From the NCBI GenBank assembly GCA_037074705.1, contig CM073591.1, positions 75,312,532 to 75,376,531 on the forward strand: a stretch of 64,000 nucleotides of DNA, written 5' to 3'. This stretch comes from Zhengitettix transpicula (lineage: Eukaryota > Arthropoda > Insecta > Orthoptera > Tetrigidae). The notes beneath the pieces are model-generated. The model made no database searches. It was not told where the DNA came from and was given only the letters and a program-made list of their open reading frames with translations. Below are positions 37,009 through 49,526 of the stretch, one piece after another. Position 1 is the first letter of the stretch; each line of letters opens with the position of its first letter. The position numbers and the translations under genes were made by a program.

Positions 37009-39080
37009 TGTCTAGAATATAGCACGGGTAAACAGATACCTGGCATGATCCGTTAACTTTTAGATATTTCCTAAACAAAAACGTTGAAAGGTTTAACATA
37101 TATTTCGTTTCAAATTTCCTTGACTGATATACGATTTTTTTAATAGAAATAATTTAAATTTAACCAATAAATACTTATCAACCTTCTTGATAACCAGTAA
37201 AAGCTTTGAGATCGAGTGCCTTAACAAAGAATAATTCAGAAGAAATGTTTGAATGAACATTTTAAACCGTGCTTCAAATTTTTTTTTTATCTTGTTGATT
37301 TAGATTAGAAAAAATTTGTTTTGCTCGAAATTTAAAATTTTATTTTGCATCTCGGCTTTTCTTAAAAGTAAATGACCATCGATTTATTAACGTTTGATAG
37401 AATCACTACATGTTGTTTAGTGTGAAAGTGTTCTCATAAAATGTCGTCTCAACAATAACGTATGAGTACAGTGTTTGTGAAAACGGAAATTCACGTCAAC
37501 TTGGAGCATCAACGGTCATAAACACGATTTATACGACTTTATATGCCAATTAAATATATAAAAGTTAAAAAATCGATTATTTTCAAGTTTTAGTTCCGCT
37601 GAAAAATTATATACATCGTTAGGTATTATCAGAAATGATCAATATCATTGTTTCTACAAATGGATGAAACTAAAACTTCGTCATTATGATTGAATACGAA
37701 ACGTAGTGAAAATCTCTCAATATGATAGCTTACGTCATTTCAACTATTTTTTCACCTTTATGCATTTTTTTTCAAAATATCCATAAGTTGTGTTCAAGAT
37801 AGACTTAAATGTTGGACCAAAATGATTAATTCAGAACTTTATAGCTCTTACACAGTGTATGACTCATAGTTTTACTAAACTAATTAGAGATTTTTAATTC
37901 TAATTTATGAATACTATTCATCTAAAACTATCAGAGTGAGAACAATATTTTATGGACCTTCCAAAACATTACGTCCACATTTATTATTTTTTTTTTTGAA
38001 TATCCTTCCTCTTAACTTCAGTCTTACAACTCTTGGCAGGAGTGCCTGAGTGACAAGCGAAAAGGCAAACAGGCAGCCAATTGTTGGAGAGCACAAAAGA
38101 GGTACTCACTTGAAATTGATACCTCAAACATAACCCTGGCGTGTTTATCTTTCATCATTCACTGGGTACTTGCTTATAATAATGGGTACTTACTCCTTAT
38201 TTACTGAAAGGATACTTTCGGAGAAAAAAATATAGAAGTACGACCGCCCCCCCCCCCCCCGCCTAGTCCTTATAGATATTATTTGTTCAATATACATACA
38301 CCACAAATGTCTTCAGAATTAATATTCATATATGATTATCACCCTGTACTACTCATAGATTCACCCGTCCTTCATAAACAAAACAGTTACATAAGTCCTA
38401 TGTAATGAAGAATCTTCCCTACCATATTTCAAATATTTATAGTCGCCCCGTTTACAGCTTTCCAACTATCCATATTTCACTTGAGTACACCACGGTGCTT
38501 ATGTTTATGCCACCATCAGTCGTAAGTCGTAAAGCAAGAGAATTTTATTCTCAAGGAAGGCTTTCTTTAATTGAGCTACTTTCGTAGTTCCAATGCTTTC
38601 TTTCTTGGTAAACATTCTCATCAATTAACGAAACACTTTCGCTTTCTACTCTGAATCTGAACAAGTTTTCATGTTTAGAGGAACAGCAGGTCCAAAGATT
38701 CAATTAAACTTCGTTTAAGATGCTAATTTATGTCTCACGGAAAATTCATTCTGGATTGAAAACGCGACATTCAATATATCGATGTTGCATTTACTGACAT
38801 TCATGTAATATTTCCTCGTTTAACTTCAGAGATACATTTCTGTTCACTACATTTTATGGAATAGTCGAGGCGACGTTCGGTGCTTCTTTCAAACCATACT
38901 AATTTAGAATACAAACTCTGAATAATTTACAAAGTTTACAAGTTTTATTTGTATATATATATATATATTTTAATTGCCGCCTAATGTAACACAAATTCGG
39001 GAACAATAAATTCATTCAATCCCCGACTCCGTCGAATCGTAAATATAGTAATAAGTGTCCCAGTTGTAAACTAGGCCAAT
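37009..39080. other. AT-rich intergenic DNA, C14 tract
   Basis: No gene is seen. A run of 14 C (38247-38260) and a short (TA)n at about 38,952-38,968 are the only simple features. Confidence 0.55.
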
Positions 39081-39092
39081 GTTCTATAATTA

Positions 39093-39610
39093 TTTTTTTT
39101 GGTGTAGACAGGCTATGTATAGAGTAATCCACATAGTGGCAACTCCCATCTTATAGCATAGAAAGGGATTTGAAAGGGGGGATGCAGAAGGGTAGAGGAA
39201 GGTAGCCAAGGGTTACTAGGGCCCCCGGGCTATGGTTTAAGGATCCTACCCGGCATTCGCCTAAAAGTAATGCAGGGAAAACCCTAGAAAAACCTGCATC
39301 AGGTAGGTCGGGCATTTGGTACTTGTCCCACGCCCTTCCGATGGCGGGAGAGGAGTTAGCTGTGGGGTCGCAGCTTTCCCCTCGCCGTGCCTTGACCAAT
39401 TTAGGAGGAAGCTGGCCGACCATTCCAATGGCCAAGGTCTGCGACCCCGGAACATACACCTCTCAAAACAGGCCGAGGTGCCTCGGCATATGGGAACCTT
39501 AGTTCAAAAAACCAGAGAGATGTGAAGGCATCCCCAAAGGTAGCCTCCACCAGAGCTCTCTGGGAAGGTTCACATGCGAGAGAATTCTCTCGCAGGCTTC
39601 CGTGCTGATG
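39093..39610 (-). mobile_element. SINE-like element SLE copy F, near full length
   Basis: This is the most complete reverse-strand copy: poly-T (39093-39100), CATAGCCTGTCTACACC end (subfamily 2), the conserved core, hairpin H2 and one 5' hairpin unit. An internal deletion removes the segment up to and including most of the left arm of H3, leaving CCATTGGAATGG. Flanks GTTCTATAATTA (39081-39092) and GTTCTGTAAATA (39611-39622) match at 10 of 12 bases, a plausible target-site duplication. Confidence 0.85.
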
Positions 39611-39622
39611 GTTCTGTAAATA

Positions 39623-40001
39623 CAGCTTCCTAGTATATATAATCTATGAGCCTCAGTCAAATAGTGCGAGACGATAGTTTATATATAATAAGTTACTTTA
39701 AATTCAAAAAAAGTGACCGCAGCCATCGACTTCAAGGAAGTCATTTAGAAAATATATTTCATTACATTAAATATAATAAATGTAGTAATATTGTATTCAT
39801 TATTTTTCATATAACATATTATTGTAACTAGAAATTAACTTTTCCTAATATTTTATTGTACAACAAGTTCCATGAATTCCACAGTACAACATTAGTAAAA
39901 GTCAACAACATCATTGTCTTCTTGTATTTATCAAATATACCGCATTAACTTAATGAACTATTTAAAAAGTATTTCATTAGAAATGTTTTACGTCATTTAA
40001 T
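39623..40001. other. AT-rich intergenic DNA, nothing recognised
   Basis: One chance-level open frame (39646-39831, 61 codons). Confidence 0.5.
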
Positions 40002-40135
40002 AATATAATTTGTTTAGAATTTGAAATATCCAGCCCAAATTTATGACGAGCATAATGTAACACATAAAATAAATTTCTTGGACTGTAATGCATGCATCAT
40101 AGAACAGACAAAACGAGCTTTAAAAATTTGAACAA
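40002..40135 (+). pseudogene. Penelope-like GIY-YIG fragment
   Basis: The plus-strand frame reads DEHNVTHKINFLDCNACIIE, then QTKRALKI and a stop. This aligns with the N-terminal half of the Penelope endonuclease (D.HNV.YKI.CLDC..CYIGQTKR.L). YIG is changed to IIE, so the catalytic motif is lost. No 3' tail was found nearby. Confidence 0.6.
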
Positions 40136-42524
40136 AATATTCTTATAGATGATTTATGTATTGACAATGCTAGATTTACCGAAAACGGTATATGTCTATA
40201 AACTAATGATAACTCAGTCTTTGAATGCATTAATTCTGAGTGTCTATCTCGCGGTTCCTTAACTCCGTAACGATTAAAATTATCCCATTTTACGTGCCTG
40301 AATTACAGTTGCAAACAATTAATTATTATAAACAGCCTTTTAAAACTCCAGCTTACCCGACCTCTAACCTGAATGTACAAATTCACTCGAACCGCCTACT
40401 TTATGAAAGATTTTGTGAAGGAAAAAATAAATTATAGAATTAATTTGCATCGCAATAAATACCAACTTACGTAAATATATATCAACATACGTAAAAATAT
40501 ATCAATGAATCAGATGGCACTTGATCATCAATAAATAAACTTTAAAGACAATTTAAGTAATGGATGCTCACTCTTTGAAGAAAATAAAATTGTATGGTAA
40601 AGAAATAATATAAATCCACCGAATTATCTAAATATTTTACACCGCTTTCTGCCGAAAATAAAATGGATTACGCCTTCCATTAAAGAGGAAATTTCCGGAA
40701 AGAAATTGGGTTGTTCGTTTAGAACTTTTGTTCCTTAACAATTTACATCTAAACGAAATATTTGCCTTGCAGGACACTGAATGTAAAGGTATATTGCTAA
40801 GGATACAAGGAAGCTTGTTAACTTCCTTCTTTATAAACGGACATGAAAAATGTTCTTGAATACGATTCCCATCAAATAAAAGCTAAATTTATTCTCTTAA
40901 CGGCTTTTCTGCTTAACACAAACACATCATCGACTTTTTGTATATACCTAAATACGCAGTAAAACCTCTCATTTTTTTAGTCACTCAGCGAGGGCGAAAG
41001 ACTTAAGAAACTTTCTAATGAACTTTTACACGAGACAGGAATTAAGTTGGTAAGAGTCACAATTAATCTGCTCCAGAAGGGAAATGCACCACACATTCGG
41101 TGAAAGGAAAAGTTTGAAGCTCTAATACGCAAGTGCAGGCTCAACTCAAGCATTAAATGACCTACGGAAAAGACTAGAAGAAGTAATGGGTGACAACTAT
41201 ATATACCATATATAAACAGAACTCAAATTTTATGCAACGTCACTGTGTATTACTAACTTATGAACTGAAAAAAAAAAACATGTGACTTTTTTCTTAATAC
41301 AACGCGTTACCAATAGACATTGCCTTTGTAACAGAATTTGTAGCAAAAAATTATATTGACAACGCATTAATAAATAATTCTTATATAAGGATATTTTTAT
41401 GTTAAATTCTTAATTTTAAGCTCTTACTAACAAGCTCAAACATGGAAAACTCCAACTCAGAAAATTCCAATTTAAAACATTACAAGATATTATAAGCAAA
41501 GAATTATTATTTTTGATCTGTCTTAAATGAAATTTTATATTTATACTCGTATATCGCCACTTTAAATATGGCAAATATAATTTAATTTTTTAGTCTAACT
41601 GTCAAATCAAATGTACGTAATAAACTGTTCTACTGAGAAACTTTTAGTAATATTATTTTAGTTCATTAGACAGTGTACATTTCCTTATTAGAATTACTCG
41701 TGCATTTCTTTCGCCCTTCTTTACAATTATTATATGTACTAGGGTGCTCTTTTCTCTGCTCCCTTCACTCGCCAGCCGTGCCGTGCCCGCCGTCTCCCAG
41801 TAAACACAACTTAAGAAAAATTCTAAGCAAAAATTATGCAAATATAAGAAATATATTAACCGTCTCGTATATTCACTCCTAAAAATTGATATTTCAGTAT
41901 ATTGTGAAATTAAAATCGTTAAATGATATATAATTAAGAAATATTAATTTAAAAATTGTTGTTAACCGAAATATTGAATATACATAACCAGAATTATAAC
42001 AGCAAAAAATATAAACTGTAATATTGTTAAGATGAAAACTGTATTTATAATGTAGTAACTACGGAAAACAATCAGTCCCAGTGCGTGATAGCGGCAAATA
42101 AATTTTTAACTCGTTTTATGAATATTCAATTTATGGAATTAATATGACGGGTACAACTGGCTTATAAATAGATTTCATTCAATATTATATTTGAGATGAT
42201 AAGGGCACAATGTGTCGAAAGCTCAATTTTTATGCATAAATTTAAAAGACTAGATTTTTGTTTTTGTATTTAAATGAACTATTTCTGTATTTTCAATTTA
42301 ATTTAATTACTATTTTACCCAAAAATTATTTTCTGCTGTATAAGTAATTTTTTATTTTACCCACCAACACCTCTAAACTCCAGCCAATATTCACGCATTT
42401 GTGCACTTAATTGTGTAAAATGTTTTTAATTTCAATAATGTGCCCGTACAATTTTAGACTCGTTTCTGGAGTGACGGTTAACCACGTTGCATTCCTTACC
42501 TCTCGTAACCAAAATTTATTCAGG
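40136..42524. other. AT-rich intergenic DNA
   Basis: No supported feature. A small GC-richer patch lies at about 41,740-41,800. Confidence 0.5.
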
Positions 42525-42670
42525 CCCTGACAATATTTTTATGGATCCTACTCTTAAATAGACCTAAATGTGATGCTGGGAACGTCTTAGACAAAATTGC
42601 ATCAGGTAGGTCGAACTCGTATTACTTGTTCTAGGCCCTTCCCATTACTGGAGTAGATTCTACTGGAAAA
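42525..42670 (-). mobile_element. Degenerate SLE fragment
   Basis: Landmarks on the plus strand are GGATCCTACTCTTAAATAGA, GCATCAGGTAGGTCGAAC and TTGTTCTAGGCCCTTCCCAT, in the order of intact copies but strongly diverged. Confidence 0.55.
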
Positions 42671-43619
42671 ATTTAACTGCAGGGACAATTAATAATCACC
42701 AATATATATCTGATATACTCATAATGTAACTTCTCAATTGTCTGATTTCTCTTTAAAAAAAACCATTTATTTCACAGTTTGCTCAAATAATAAAAAATAA
42801 ACACCCGAATAATTTCCCACGATTACTCAAGACAACTGATACGAAGCTGATCGCTTTGGACGATTGGGAGGTATTGTAGTGCCTCGAGCAAAGCCGATGA
42901 TCCGAAGATACCTCATGCTTGACGTGTTTGACCTCTATAGTATATATAAAATTGGGTATGTTATTTTCTGTTAACTCGTTAGTGCCCCAATCAAACACAC
43001 GAAGGAAGATTAACAAAAAAATAAAAACTATTTATAAGTCTTTATATGGTAATAGACATAATAAAATAGAAAAAAAATTCTATAAATTCACTGCACATAA
43101 TAAATTACGTATAAAACGGGCTGACATTGAATTATTTTGAATAAGTCAAGTGATAAAACGACAAAAAAATCCATAAGCATAGGTTAAATTTTTATTTGTT
43201 TTCTTCGATAAATACAAGAAGCTTTCAATAGTCATCTTATTTTTGAAAACTTCTATCACTGAAGTAATAAATTACTATAATCCTAAGAGGTCGAAAGATT
43301 CTTGTATGGTTTTGATGGAGGCTAAATAAATTATTTTAAAATATGCTTGCGGGCCTTTGGTTGTTGTATCTTTTAACTTGACTGTAATAGTCCTGATTTG
43401 GAACTGTTTTGGACTATTTTGATTAATTTAATGTGACGTAGACATTGCTTCATAAGCGTGTCTGAATAACCAGAAGCACCAAGGGAAAAAAATAAGAAAC
43501 AAAAATAAATGTCTTTAAAAATCTTGGGAATTAAGCGGCTGCTTTCACGTGATTTTGACGAAGGCTTTCGTTATAAGTAAAATAGCAAATCCTTATAAAT
43601 AAAAGAGGGTCAAATTTTG

Positions 43620-43980
43620 CCGACATCAGTTTTCCATTGCATGCTTTCTAATCGGACAGCAGCAGACGTTAACGAGACGAACCGGTATCGGAGCACGTAG
43701 GCGGGTGGCGATAAGGTGACCCGATCCAGGAAAAGTGAAAAGATGAGAGGAACTGCCCTGGGCGTCGTTTCTGGAAAGCGAGCGTCGCCCAGCTCGGTGG
43801 ACCGCGACCAATCTGCAGGGCGACGGCAATCACGCTCTCTTCCGCATTGCGTCCTCTGAAGGTATTACGCACGACCAAATTTACTCCCATAACTTTCTGG
43901 ACACTTGACGCACTCTCGAAGTGAGGTGTGTCACGATGGAGCGGTAGCATCGAGTTTCAAATCCCAAGGCGAACGTCCTA
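43620..43980. other. GC-rich island, unassigned
   Basis: About 350 bp much richer in G+C and CpG than the flanks, open on the minus strand for 93 codons (43669-43950). No signal peptide, domain or splice pattern convinces. It could be a conserved element, an exon, or transferred repeat sequence. Confidence 0.3.
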
Positions 43981-44334
43981 CTTTGGTTGATCAGAGGATT
44001 TTATGAATTCTTCAAGGTAGTCAGTTCCATCCAAGGAAGGTGAAAGCAGCTCCCTCGAATAAAGTTGATGCTGCTTCTTGTTTTGCTCCGGTTTATACTG
44101 AGTATTGGACGACCGGGGTTTGCTTTCCAACCTCAGAAAATTTACTAACATCTGAGGTGCGTGACCATTTCACGCAGCGAAATAACACATGGTACGGAAT
44201 TTGTTGCTTACTGTAAGGCGAGGGACCAATATTTTTCAAACCTCAGAAATAGTTACGAAAACTATTTTCGGATTTCTGAATCTGGATCTCAGCTCACGAA
44301 TTCTTATTTACGATGATGGCCCCGTATATCAGAC

Positions 44335-44665
44335 TTTACTTAAGTAGGGTATTTGCCTAAACGTTGGAGAAACATTCATCGTATAGGTCGGGCTCTCAGT
44401 ACTGAGATGCAGCATTCATGACTCAATGACTAGGCCAGATTTGGAGACAGCTGATCGAATGCATGAATGGGAGCAGCGGACAACTCTTGCTGTATTTAAA
44501 AAATGTACACATAAGTGTTACGCCTTTGCAGAACCTTAATTTAAACCTTCTGCGGTCAAGTGAAATGTTTCTAATTTTTTTTAAGAAACAGGCGCCACTT
44601 AAGGGTAATCCATATTGAGGTCATCTTCCTTTAATAGTATAGGAAGGGATAGAAGGGGGTTGGAT
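44335..44665 (-). mobile_element. Two degenerate SLE fragments
   Basis: At 44,335-44,535 the plus strand shows GTAGGGTATTTGCCTAAACG, GTATAGGTCGGGC and GCAGCGGACAACTCTTGC. A separate 3' piece at about 44,590-44,665 reads GGGTAATCCATATTGAGGTC. Both lie in the reverse orientation and are old. Confidence 0.55.
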
Positions 44666-45117
44666 TGGATTAGTTACCTATTTATTGTTAAGAGGTAGCA
44701 AGCATGGAACACAAAAGTTATTTTCAGAAGATGAAATTGATAATGCCGTATGGATATTCTCTATATTAACATGAAATATGTATCAAATACTTTAAAATTA
44801 AATTTTAAATGCTTAGTTGTATACTATACGACTATCCTCCAACGCTTAACATGCTAGACTTTTGCATTCCAAGCAGTTCTTTATGTACAAGCATTAATCA
44901 TACTGTAGAGATATAACTGCGCAAGCTTATAAAAAACATTATTACAAATTAACTCAAATAGAGCTTGGACGTAAAAAGGATTAACCTATAATGCAGTACA
45001 ATAACCAAAACTTAAAAAGTGTTGCCAACTCAGCGATACATGCGGCACCTACAGCTAAGCTTATTACAGTCGTCGGAATGGCGTGTGAAAGTTACCGAAA
45101 ACCCGAATCAGGTACAG

Positions 45118-45322
45118 ATACATGATGCAGATTTTTCTAGGGTTTCCCCTGAATCATATTTAGGCAAATTGCAGGGTAGGATCCTTAAACTATAGCCCGG
45201 GATCCCTAATTGACACATGGATACCTTGCTCTCCCTTCCGCATTCCCCTTTCTATCACTTTGTATGCTATTAAATGGGAGAGACCACCACGTGGATGATA
45301 CTCACGTTTCCTATTGAAGAAA
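45118..45322 (+). mobile_element. Degenerate SLE 3' half
   Basis: GATGCAGATTTTTCTAGGG, GGGTAGGATCCTTAAACTAT and GAGACCACCACGTGGATGAT mark the 3' half; it ends in CCTATTGAAGAAAAA rather than a clean poly-A. Confidence 0.65.
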
Positions 45323-45489
45323 AATTTAATGGCTGCTGCCGGCAATGCATGGAGGCATGGAAAAAACCGGGATATTAATTAGAACAGTACTTCCACTGGA
45401 TTCTTTTTTATACTTTATTTACAGTAGCATAAACGGCTAGGTCGTTAGCGACTCTGAACTTTTTTGCATGTAATTGTTGGTGAAATTTA

Positions 45490-45592
45490 AATTTGTGGGA
45501 GTTTCTCTGTACGTGGACACACACACACAGCATCCATGCCGGAAACTCTGTGACATGAGGCAGTGACGCTGACCGCTACACTACAGGTGGTC
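45490..45592 (-). mobile_element. tRNA-derived SINE remnant
   Basis: The minus strand reads TAGTGTAGCGGTCAGCG (A-box-like D-arm) followed by TCACTGCCTCATGTCACAGA. A degraded B-box region and a short (GTGT)n stretch follow. The gene-like order matches the plus-strand remnant at 13,545. Confidence 0.5.
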
Positions 45593-47599
45593 GACTCTGG
45601 ATTCTTATCTTGTTTGCTTGAGCAGTTTCTATTATAAGGGATTAGGCAGAAGATCATAAATGACTATAGTCATAAATGGCTCTAGTCAGGCATATACTTT
45701 TCAACGTTAATTACGGAGTTCTCGTATGGGGCTAAAGTATTATCGTTACCGATACTTATCACAAGAATTGAAACAACTACGAGTTAAATTCTTGAATATA
45801 ACGAATACCAACCCAGGAAATGTTTTCAGTTTTTTTGTGATACTCTGCCGAATTCCTTTTCCTTGAGAACTTCATTATTAGATACAAGTTGAAATTAAAC
45901 CACAGTAAAAGGCCATCAATTAATTCTGTTAAAAGAAACACATAAATTTACAGGATATTTAGACACTGCGATCATATTCATCTGATAAATTATTATATTA
46001 AAGCAGATGTAGGGGCGTAAGTGGTCACGTGGTTGGAGCGTAAACAAAGTTCAGGTACTGTAGATAGATCATGAATGGTCCAACAACTTGACGAAATTTC
46101 TGGAATATATATATATATATATAATATTGTATAATTTATAATCGTGTGATTTTTTCTGATCAATGTGCCCAACTTGTCGAAAGCTCCAGTAAATAGATGT
46201 GTTTCTATTAACGGAGTATATTCATTACCTTTTCCTGTAGTTTTACAATTTTATTTTGTTTAACTCAGTCTAATTTTCACCGATGTTCTAAATTATAGCA
46301 TACAGTTCTTGAGAAATACATATGGCATGGAGGTCGTTAACAGTGGATATCAGGAGTAAAATCGCGGAAGTTTAAATGAGGCATCTTACAGGACACTGTC
46401 AGTAATTATAAACCTTATAAATGCTACTAACTCTTTAACTGGATAGAATTTTATTTTACGTTACCGTCTTCAAATAATTACATAAGAAAACTGCTTACTA
46501 TTGCTAACATAAAAAATATTCTTATATTTTCTTTTCAGAGAGGTATTACTTATTTCGCGGACCATGTATTAATATCTGTGATATTAAGCCATTTGCCAAA
46601 AACTAATAAGTTATTTTGATTATTTTCGCGTTAAGATACTTAACACTCGGGTTTCTATAACCTTCAAGTGTTATTTACGACAGCAGAATGAAAAAAAAAA
46701 ATTGTCGCACGTTTCACTTAATAGAACATGTAATAGAACAGGAAACTACATATATCAGTCAACATAAAGAACACAAAATGATTATTTCCGTATTCGTATT
46801 AACTGTGTCTACGAAAGAAATGTGAGGAGATACCGCTGTTATATTTCTTGTAACGTAATTACACGTTTTCCGTAATTACATCTTGTAGATGTGGAACCTG
46901 TCTGACAATCCACCTGCTGTCGTATTATGGAAACATTTTGCGGTCTAATGCATGATCATTGTAAAGCAGAAAAATAAATACTCTTTTTCTCGTTAATAAC
47001 CGAAATTTATCATTTTCTATGATTTAAAAATATATTCATATGTTAAAAATTTTAATTTTTCATTAAGTCAGTGTGACAATTTTTTTTATTAAAAATACGA
47101 TTTATTTCCCCTCTAAAAATTCTGACTTAAGGGATTTGCTGTTCGCAAAATGGCAACAGTTTTCTCGTTAATTTCTGGATTTGTCAATATATTCTGTTCT
47201 TAAGCCACCATCTATTTCGGTAATGATCTAAACAATTGAATAAAGACGGATTTAAAAGTCTATCAAAGAATCTTTAAATTGTTGAGGACAATCTGGGAAC
47301 TGCTTCATTCCGGTAACAAATTGAGAAGAAAAATATCGGTTGTCTAGGTTTGTTTCACTTAAGATGAAATTCTTATTATTATTAATAGCATGAATAATAA
47401 CGGGAATAAATTATTTATATGAGTAAATACATTAAGAGCTCTTAAATTCAAAACAAATTTCTTAATATACTATATCCGCTTGCAACAACAACATTAATCT
47501 CAATTTTCCATCTAAGATTACTCAAAGTAGTGATTGAAAATTAAAAATTATTTTTCTGCCAACGTGGAAGATAACTCAAAGAATTAAAATAATTTTTAA
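45593..47599. other. AT-rich intergenic DNA
   Basis: (TA)n at 46,105-46,123. No other feature is supported. Confidence 0.5.
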
Positions 47600-47700
47600 T
47601 AATTAAACATCAGCCAATTTTAGGTCAGAAAAAAGAATTTATTAATGTAAAAATAAACAACGTTTCATCGCTTATTTTGCGACCTCATCAGGTTAAAGTT
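47600..47700 (-). mobile_element. Penelope-like 3' tail with well-preserved hammerhead core
   Basis: The minus strand reads CTGATGAG (47691-47684), a stem II of GTCGC/GCGAT around AAAATAA, then GAAAC (47666-47662) and GTTGTT. All core bases expected of a hammerhead (CUGAUGA, GAAA) are present, and a 2-bp stem III (AC/GU with a GUU loop) followed by U at the cleavage position is possible. A stem I was not found by eye. The tail continues to TTGGCTGATGTTTAA, shared with the plus-strand copy 100 bp away. Confidence 0.6.
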
Positions 47701-47765
47701 TAAAAAATCGGCCACGGCAGTCAACATAGAATGACCTATCTGTTATTTTTTTAAAAAAATAGAAT

Positions 47766-47860
47766 ATGATGAGGTCTCAAAATTAGCGATAAATCGTTGT
47801 ATATTTTCACATTATAAAAAAAAATTATTTAAATTTGGCCGATGTTTATTTAGTGATTAT
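47766..47860 (+). mobile_element. Penelope-like 3' tail in inverted orientation
   Basis: GATGAGGTCTCAAAATTAGCGATAAATCGTTGTA is the plus-strand counterpart of the minus-strand tail just upstream, followed by the shared TTTGGCCGATGTTTATTT. Here the core is altered (C3 to A, G12 to A). A 5-6-bp stem I (AGAAU(A) with (U)AUUUU just after GUUGUA) can be drawn. With the preceding tail it forms a head-to-head pair. Confidence 0.55.
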
Positions 47861-48952
47861 TTTTCTCAATAGTCAGAATTTTTATTTTTATATATAATTT
47901 TTAATAACGCTTTATAAGGATAACACTACGACTGTGTTGAGAACATTATTCAGCAAACACTAATATTTTGCCATTGTATTTAATTAAAAAGCGGGATTGA
48001 TGATACTTGGGACTTCATCGAATATCCACTATATATAAATTATTTTTCGATAAACAAATAAAGGCACTGAAGAGAGAGAGACACTCAGCCACCTTTAGTT
48101 CAGGTATAGATTGTGAAGCAAAAGTCGTATATCTTCCCTAGGACATGGGAGTAACTTCGCCAGTTGCTAATCCCAAGCAGGATGTTAATGAATTTTGCGT
48201 TGTTATGGGAAATGTCGACATTATTTTGCATGTAACATAATTGCAGTAGTATTTATTATTCATTAAGAGTAACGCTTCTCCCATGAGGAATGTTAGCGTT
48301 AAACTGAAAACATAACCGATTCATACATGAATTTAAAATTAGCTGTTTCCACTAATAAAAGTTGGCATTTCTCGAGAACTGAGGAAGATTGTAAAGCTTT
48401 ATGCGAACTCCAATACTTGGCGTCTTTTATCATTTCTAAGCTCAACTATAAATTATCGTAGATATAATAAAATCAGATTCGTTTCATTGCGACGAATTTA
48501 AACGGGTTATTCCGATTAAGGTGACCAAATATGCGTGTTTAAGATTCAAACTGAGAGAAATATGTAGTTGCAAACATTGTTAAATTCTTGAAAGAGATAA
48601 ATATATAAATGTTAATATTGAAATAACTATTTAATCAATATAATAATAAAAATAAATAATGGAAAATGGTTGTATGTATCATAAATGATAAATGTAAATA
48701 TTTTAAATAATGTAAATATATAACATGTAAGTAACATACTCATGCAAACGTATAGTAATATGTAAGTCAATGTAATGATAACGTACTATAGTCACTGAAG
48801 AACAAGTTGTTGATGCGAATCAAAATAAAAAAATACGTAGTTTTTAAATGTCCATGTAATAATTTAAAAGTTGTGGTAATTATTTGTTTCTCTGGCGCGC
48901 TTTGTAGATCTCTCTCTGGCTTTATATGCTTTAAAATTACTTATGTTTTTAA
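47861..48952. other. AT-rich intergenic DNA
   Basis: Nothing recognised apart from short GA and AT runs. Confidence 0.5.
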
Positions 48953-49526
48953 GGAGCCGTTGCGAGGGTTATTCTCTCGCAGGCAATACCTGCGAGGGAT
49001 GTTCTCTCGCAGGCAGAACCTTTTAGGAGAGATACGAAGGGGCTACCTTTGGGTATGCCTTTTCCTCTCCGTTTTTGAACTAAGGTTCCCACTAGCCGAG
49101 ACAACTCGGCCTGTTCTGAGAGGTGTATGTTCCGGGGTCACAGACCTTGGGCATACGGTAAGAGTTGTTCGCTATTCCCATTGGAATAGTCGGCCAGCTG
49201 CCTCCTAAACTGGTCGAGGCACGGAGAAGGGAATGCTGCGTCCCCACAGCAAACTCCTCTCTCGCTATCGGAAGGGCGTGGGACAAGTACCCAATGCCCG
49301 ACCTACCCGATGCAGGTTTTTCTAAGGTTTTCCCTGCATTTATTTAGGCGAATGCCGGGTAGTATCCTTAAAATATAGCCCGGGGGCCCAAGTAACCCTT
49401 GGCTATCTTCCTCTACCCTTCCGCATCCCCCTTTCAAATCCCTTCCTATGCTATTAAAGGGGAGTTGCCCAATGTGGATCACCCTCATGTAGCCTGTTGC
49501 CCTAAAAAAAATTAAAAAAAATAAAA
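48953..49526 (+). mobile_element. SINE-like element SLE copy J, full length
   Basis: The most complete plus-strand copy. It starts with two tandem 30-bp hairpin units (TGCGAGGG...CTCTCGCAGG), followed by hairpins H2 (GCCGAG/CTCGGC), H3 (49172-49189) and H4, the TAGCCCGGGGGCCC block, and CATGTAGCCTGTTGCCC with an A-rich end (subfamily 1). No protein is thought to be encoded. It directly abuts copy K. Confidence 0.88.

Noticed and set aside
38247..38260. C14 run as a telomeric or G-quadruplex signal
   Set aside because: It is a single homopolymer without spaced G/C runs, more likely slippage or assembly noise.
43260..43310. Another Penelope tail (CTGAAGTAATAAATTACT ... GGTCGAAAG)
   Set aside because: The hairpin and GAAAG are suggestive, but spacing and neighbouring sequence do not match the other tails well enough.
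48807..49208. 133-codon plus-strand frame
   Set aside because: It joins unrelated AT-rich flank to the 5' end of SLE copy J.
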